Of a stretch of 64,000 nucleotides of DNA, positions 61,539 through 64,000 are shown one piece after another. The number at the start of each line of letters is the position of its first letter. The first letter of the stretch is position 1. The stretch is from Candidatus Cetobacterium colombiensis (GTDB lineage: Bacteria; Fusobacteriota; Fusobacteriia; Fusobacteriales; Fusobacteriaceae). The notes under the pieces are model-generated. The model did not search any database. It saw nothing but the letters and a program-made list of their open reading frames with translations, and was not told the DNA's origin. A program made the translations under genes and the position numbers. The stretch lies in contig NZ_JAVIKH010000005.1 in the NCBI RefSeq assembly GCF_033962415.1, forward strand, positions 1 to 64,000, given 5' to 3'.

Positions 61539-62330
61539 ATGAGTATACTAAAAACTTTATTTTTTAAAACTGAAAATGATGAAGAAACAACAGCGGTTAA
61601 GTGGATAAATATAGTTTTAGTAACTGTGATAGTATTAGGAATTTTTCATTATGCTTTTAGTAGATTAGATTACCCATATAATTGGGCTGGAATAATAGAA
61701 AAGTACAAGTATAAATTTATGCTAGGGTTTTCAATGACTTTAATTATCTCGATTTTTTCTTTAATGGCTAGTTTTATAGTGGGAACACTTTTAGTATTTG
61801 GTCAAAGAGGAAGTTTTTTACCCACATACTATTTTGCGAGAGGATTTACAGAGATAATTCGTGGAACACCTTTAATAGTTCAAATTTATCTATTTTATTA
61901 TGTAATAGGAACTGCCTTTGGAATTGAAAATCGTTATTTAATGGGAGTTTTAATCATGGGAATATTTTCAGGAGCCTATGTTTCTGAAATAATTCGTGCA
62001 GGAATAGAAAGTATAAATAAAACTCAATTGGAAACAGCAAGATCTCTTGCTTTTACAAAGTTTCAAACATACAGATATATAATTCTACCTCAAGTGATTA
62101 AAAGAGTTATGCCGCCTTTAGCAGGACAATTTGCAAGTTTGATAAAAGATTCATCTCTTTTATCGATTATTGCAGTAAATGAATTTACTAAAAATGTTCA
62201 AGAGGTGGACTCACTAACTTTTTCACCAATAGAAAACTATTGTATATTAGCTGTAGGGTATTTAATATTGACATATCCAATATCTCACCTCTCTAAATAT
62301 CTTGAGAGGAGGTTTAGTTATGGAAATTAA
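61539..62330 (+). CDS. Amino-acid ABC transporter permease
   Basis: The 263-residue permease has the EAA loop ETARSLAFTKFQTYRYIILPQVIKRVMPPLAGQF and the N-terminal KFMLGFSMTLIISIFSLMASF. An extra first helix (about 20-42) makes it longer than the permease at 36606. It is 10 bases after the SBP gene, and its last 11 bases overlap the ATPase gene. Confidence 0.93.
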   Translation: MSILKTLFFKTENDEETTAVKWINIVLVTVIVLGIFHYAFSRLDYPYNWAGIIEKYKYKFMLGFSMTLIISIFSLMASFIVGTLLVFGQRGSFLPTYYFARGFTEIIRGTPLIVQIYLFYYVIGTAFGIENRYLMGVLIMGIFSGAYVSEIIRAGIESINKTQLETARSLAFTKFQTYRYIILPQVIKRVMPPLAGQFASLIKDSSLLSIIAVNEFTKNVQEVDSLTFSPIENYCILAVGYLILTYPISHLSKYLERRFSYGN

Positions 62331-63075
62331 AATAGAAAATTTGTATAAAAAATTTGGAGATCAAGTTGTATTAAATGGATTAGATTTAAATTTAAAGTCG
62401 ATTCATTCTATTGTAATAATAGGGCCATCAGGTGGTGGAAAATCAACATTACTTAGAATTTTAGCAGGATTAGAAGTAGCTGACGAGGGTGAAATTATAG
62501 TAAATGGAGATAAAATTCCAAAAGAAGAGGAAAAACTTCATGAGTATAGAAAAGAGATTGGTGTTGTTTTTCAAGCATTTAATCTTTTTCCTCATTTAAC
62601 AGCCTTGGAAAATATAATTTTACCACTTGAGAAAGTTCATAAAGTTTCTAAAAAAGAGGCTATTGAAAGAGCAGAAAAACTTTTAAAAAGATTTGGACTT
62701 TTTGAACATAGAAGAAAGTACCCGCATCAATTGTCTGGAGGACAACAACAAAGAGTGGCTATAGTGAGAGCAATGGCTTTAAAACCTAAATTTTTACTGT
62801 TAGACGAACCAACTTCAGCACTAGATCCAGCTTTAACAAAGGAGATTTTAGAGGCTATTGTGGAGTTAAGAAAAGATAAAAAAGATATGGTTTTAGTGAC
62901 TCATGAAATGAGATTTGCTAAAGGTGTAGCAGATTGTGTAATCTTTGTAAGTGGAGGAAAGATTGTAGAGATGGGACCTCCTGGAATAGTATTTGAGAAT
63001 CCAAAAACAGTTGAACTTTGTCGTTTTTTAGGTGGAGTAGACTGTGAAAAAAGAATAAATATAGGAAATGTCTAG
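62320..63075 (+). CDS. Amino-acid ABC transporter ATP-binding protein
   Basis: This GlnQ-type ATPase has 251 residues from ATG 62320, which is seven bases after GAGGAGGT. A TTG at 62302 in the same frame is not preferred. Walker A is GPSGGGKST, signature LSGGQQQRVAIVRAM, Walker [15 protein letters not shown] and the switch VLVTHEM; all are intact. The gene ends at a hairpin terminator. Confidence 0.95.
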   Translation: MEIKIENLYKKFGDQVVLNGLDLNLKSIHSIVIIGPSGGGKSTLLRILAGLEVADEGEIIVNGDKIPKEEEKLHEYRKEIGVVFQAFNLFPHLTALENIILPLEKVHKVSKKEAIERAEKLLKRFGLFEHRRKYPHQLSGGQQQRVAIVRAMALKPKFLLLDEPTSALDPALTKEILEAIVELRKDKKDMVLVTHEMRFAKGVADCVIFVSGGKIVEMGPPGIVFENPKTVELCRFLGGVDCEKRINIGNV

Positions 63076-63097
63076 TTTAAAACTGGACATTTTTTAT
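63066..63097 (+). terminator. Terminator of the second ABC operon
   Basis: AAATGTC-T-AGTTT and AAACT-G-GACATTT pair over about 10 bp with one T-G wobble, followed by a T run. The stem includes the stop codon. Confidence 0.8.
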
Positions 63098-63171
63098 TTA
63101 TATTATTTTAAATTGAAAAAAAATACAAAAGAAGATACAATAGATTTCAAGAGTTGAACTTAGTTAAAATA

Positions 63172-63200
63172 TTGACTTTAAAAGAAACAGATGATATAAA
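63172..63200 (+). promoter_or_regulatory. Promoter of the potassium-channel gene
   Basis: TTGACT (63172-63177), 17 bases, TATAAA (63195-63200), 70 bases before the ATG at 63271 with GGGAGG. Confidence 0.7.
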
Positions 63201-63270
63201 TTTCTTTTGGACAAAGAAAAGGGAATAGCATAAAGTTTAAGTATATTTCTAAGAAGAATTGGGAGGAAAA

Positions 63271-64000
63271 ATGAAGTTATACAAAAAGAAGCAAGTAATT
63301 GATTTTATGAAAAATTCATTAATATCAGCTACAATAGCGATACTATTATCAATATTTGCTCACCTTATTATAGGAAAAGAAAAAACAGATTTTTTAGAAG
63401 TGGGATTAAGTTCAGTAAAAATCTATTTTAGTATTTTACCAATAGTTTTTTTAAAACAAAGAAATTTTTTATTTAAAGATGGTCCTTTAAAGGCAACATT
63501 TTTAATACTTTATTATTTAATATTAGTTCCAATCATTAACTTTTCATTAAATTTAAAGCAGGAAACAAGCAGTTTAAAATACTTTTTTTACATATTATCG
63601 TTTATAAATATAGTGTTATTAATAGCATGCCACGGAGTTTTGTTAAAGTATGTTTTTTCTGATTTTTTAAGAAGAAGAAGAAAAGTTGTTCCATCAGATT
63701 TAGTTGTAGTAATAACAACATATATAACTATTGCTATAAGTTTTGGACTATTATATACTATACTTAGTTTGACAAGTTCAACACCAGTTTTCAATGGAAT
63801 AACAAAGGATTTGCCTCAGATAGAGTTTTATTTTAAACATATTTATTTTAGTTTTATAACAATCACAACTGTTGGGTATGGAGATGTATATCCTTTAAAT
63901 ATGGTTGCACAATTTTTTGTTGTAGTGGAGATAATAACGGGAATTGTTTTAACAAATGTAATACTAGGACTTGTAATTGGATCAGGAATTTTATCAGCAA
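63271..64000 (+). CDS. Potassium channel family protein, 5' part
   Basis: An open frame of 243 codons runs off the right edge. It has several hydrophobic segments and then a pore loop with the K+ selectivity filter TITTVGYGDVYP at about residues 197-208, followed by the last helix. This is the Ion_trans_2-type pore. The four or so helices before the pore helices have no obvious voltage-sensor arginine ladder, although a basic RRRRK cluster is near residue 131. The C-terminus, which might carry a regulatory domain, is missing. Confidence 0.85.
   Translation, partial: MKLYKKKQVIDFMKNSLISATIAILLSIFAHLIIGKEKTDFLEVGLSSVKIYFSILPIVFLKQRNFLFKDGPLKATFLILYYLILVPIINFSLNLKQETSSLKYFFYILSFINIVLLIACHGVLLKYVFSDFLRRRRKVVPSDLVVVITTYITIAISFGLLYTILSLTSSTPVFNGITKDLPQIEFYFKHIYFSFITITTVGYGDVYPLNMVAQFFVVVEIITGIVLTNVILGLVIGSGILSA

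Overview
The window is a 64 kb stretch of chromosome from a very AT-rich, Gram-negative, anaerobic bacterium, most likely a member of the Fusobacteriota (Cetobacterium/Fusobacterium type). The reasons are a FomA-like porin with the typical KEI-rich N-terminus after its signal peptide, several other outer-membrane beta-barrels, heptose genes for LPS, and otherwise Clostridium-like metabolism (class I hybrid-cluster protein, multi-subunit pyruvate:ferredoxin oxidoreductase, a GlgC/GlgD glycogen operon). Genus assignment is an inference; the 5S rRNA fragment at the left edge could settle it. I see no insertion sequence, prophage, CRISPR array or tRNA.

Layout. 1-3000: end of a 5S rRNA gene, a TauE/SafE exporter paired with a four-histidine membrane haem protein, gmhB, and a YeiH-type transporter. 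3000-14300: a mostly co-directional housekeeping run (secA, a lipoprotein, a PHP phosphoesterase, hldD, uppP, hemZ, an HhH protein, hslO, and DUF969-DUF979-pcp for pyroglutamate). 14300-17500: an orphan groES, a candidate small RNA, and a ROK regulator with a 23-bp palindrome in front, followed by a porin. 17500-20800: gldA and ligA. 20800-26800: a divergent PTS locus (IIC, porin, IIB on one strand; MupG-like phosphomuramidase and IIA on the other) with a Rep_3-type replication-initiator protein in the middle. 26800-30800: dps, hcp with a Crp/Fnr-type site at -41.5, carbonic anhydrase, MscS.

30800-37700 is the most unusual region. A three-domain (C-A-T) nonribosomal peptide synthetase reads as asparagine-activating. 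It converges on an amino-acid ABC transporter operon that is preceded by a consensus promoter, a 23-codon leader ORF with four consecutive Asn codons, and a 14-bp-stem terminator. That arrangement has the layout of an amino-acid attenuator. 37700-47600 is the glycogen operon glgB-glgC-glgD-glgA-glgP-amylase. A small two-repeat HTH protein is divergent to it.

47800-64000: a BglG/Mga-like regulator with a 29-bp palindrome at its promoter, a candidate small RNA whose loop can pair with the porin ribosome-binding site, a polysaccharide deacetylase, a cold-shock protein, mgtE with its own leader ORF, and yjiH behind a structured terminator-ended leader RNA. Then come a DauR-like regulator with a palindromic operator and porCDAB, a second structured RNA with terminator, a 7TM sensor plus LytTR regulator, a second amino-acid ABC transporter, and the start of a potassium channel. 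The common theme is control by leader RNA: several transport operons carry a leader peptide or a structured RNA plus a terminator in their 5' region.
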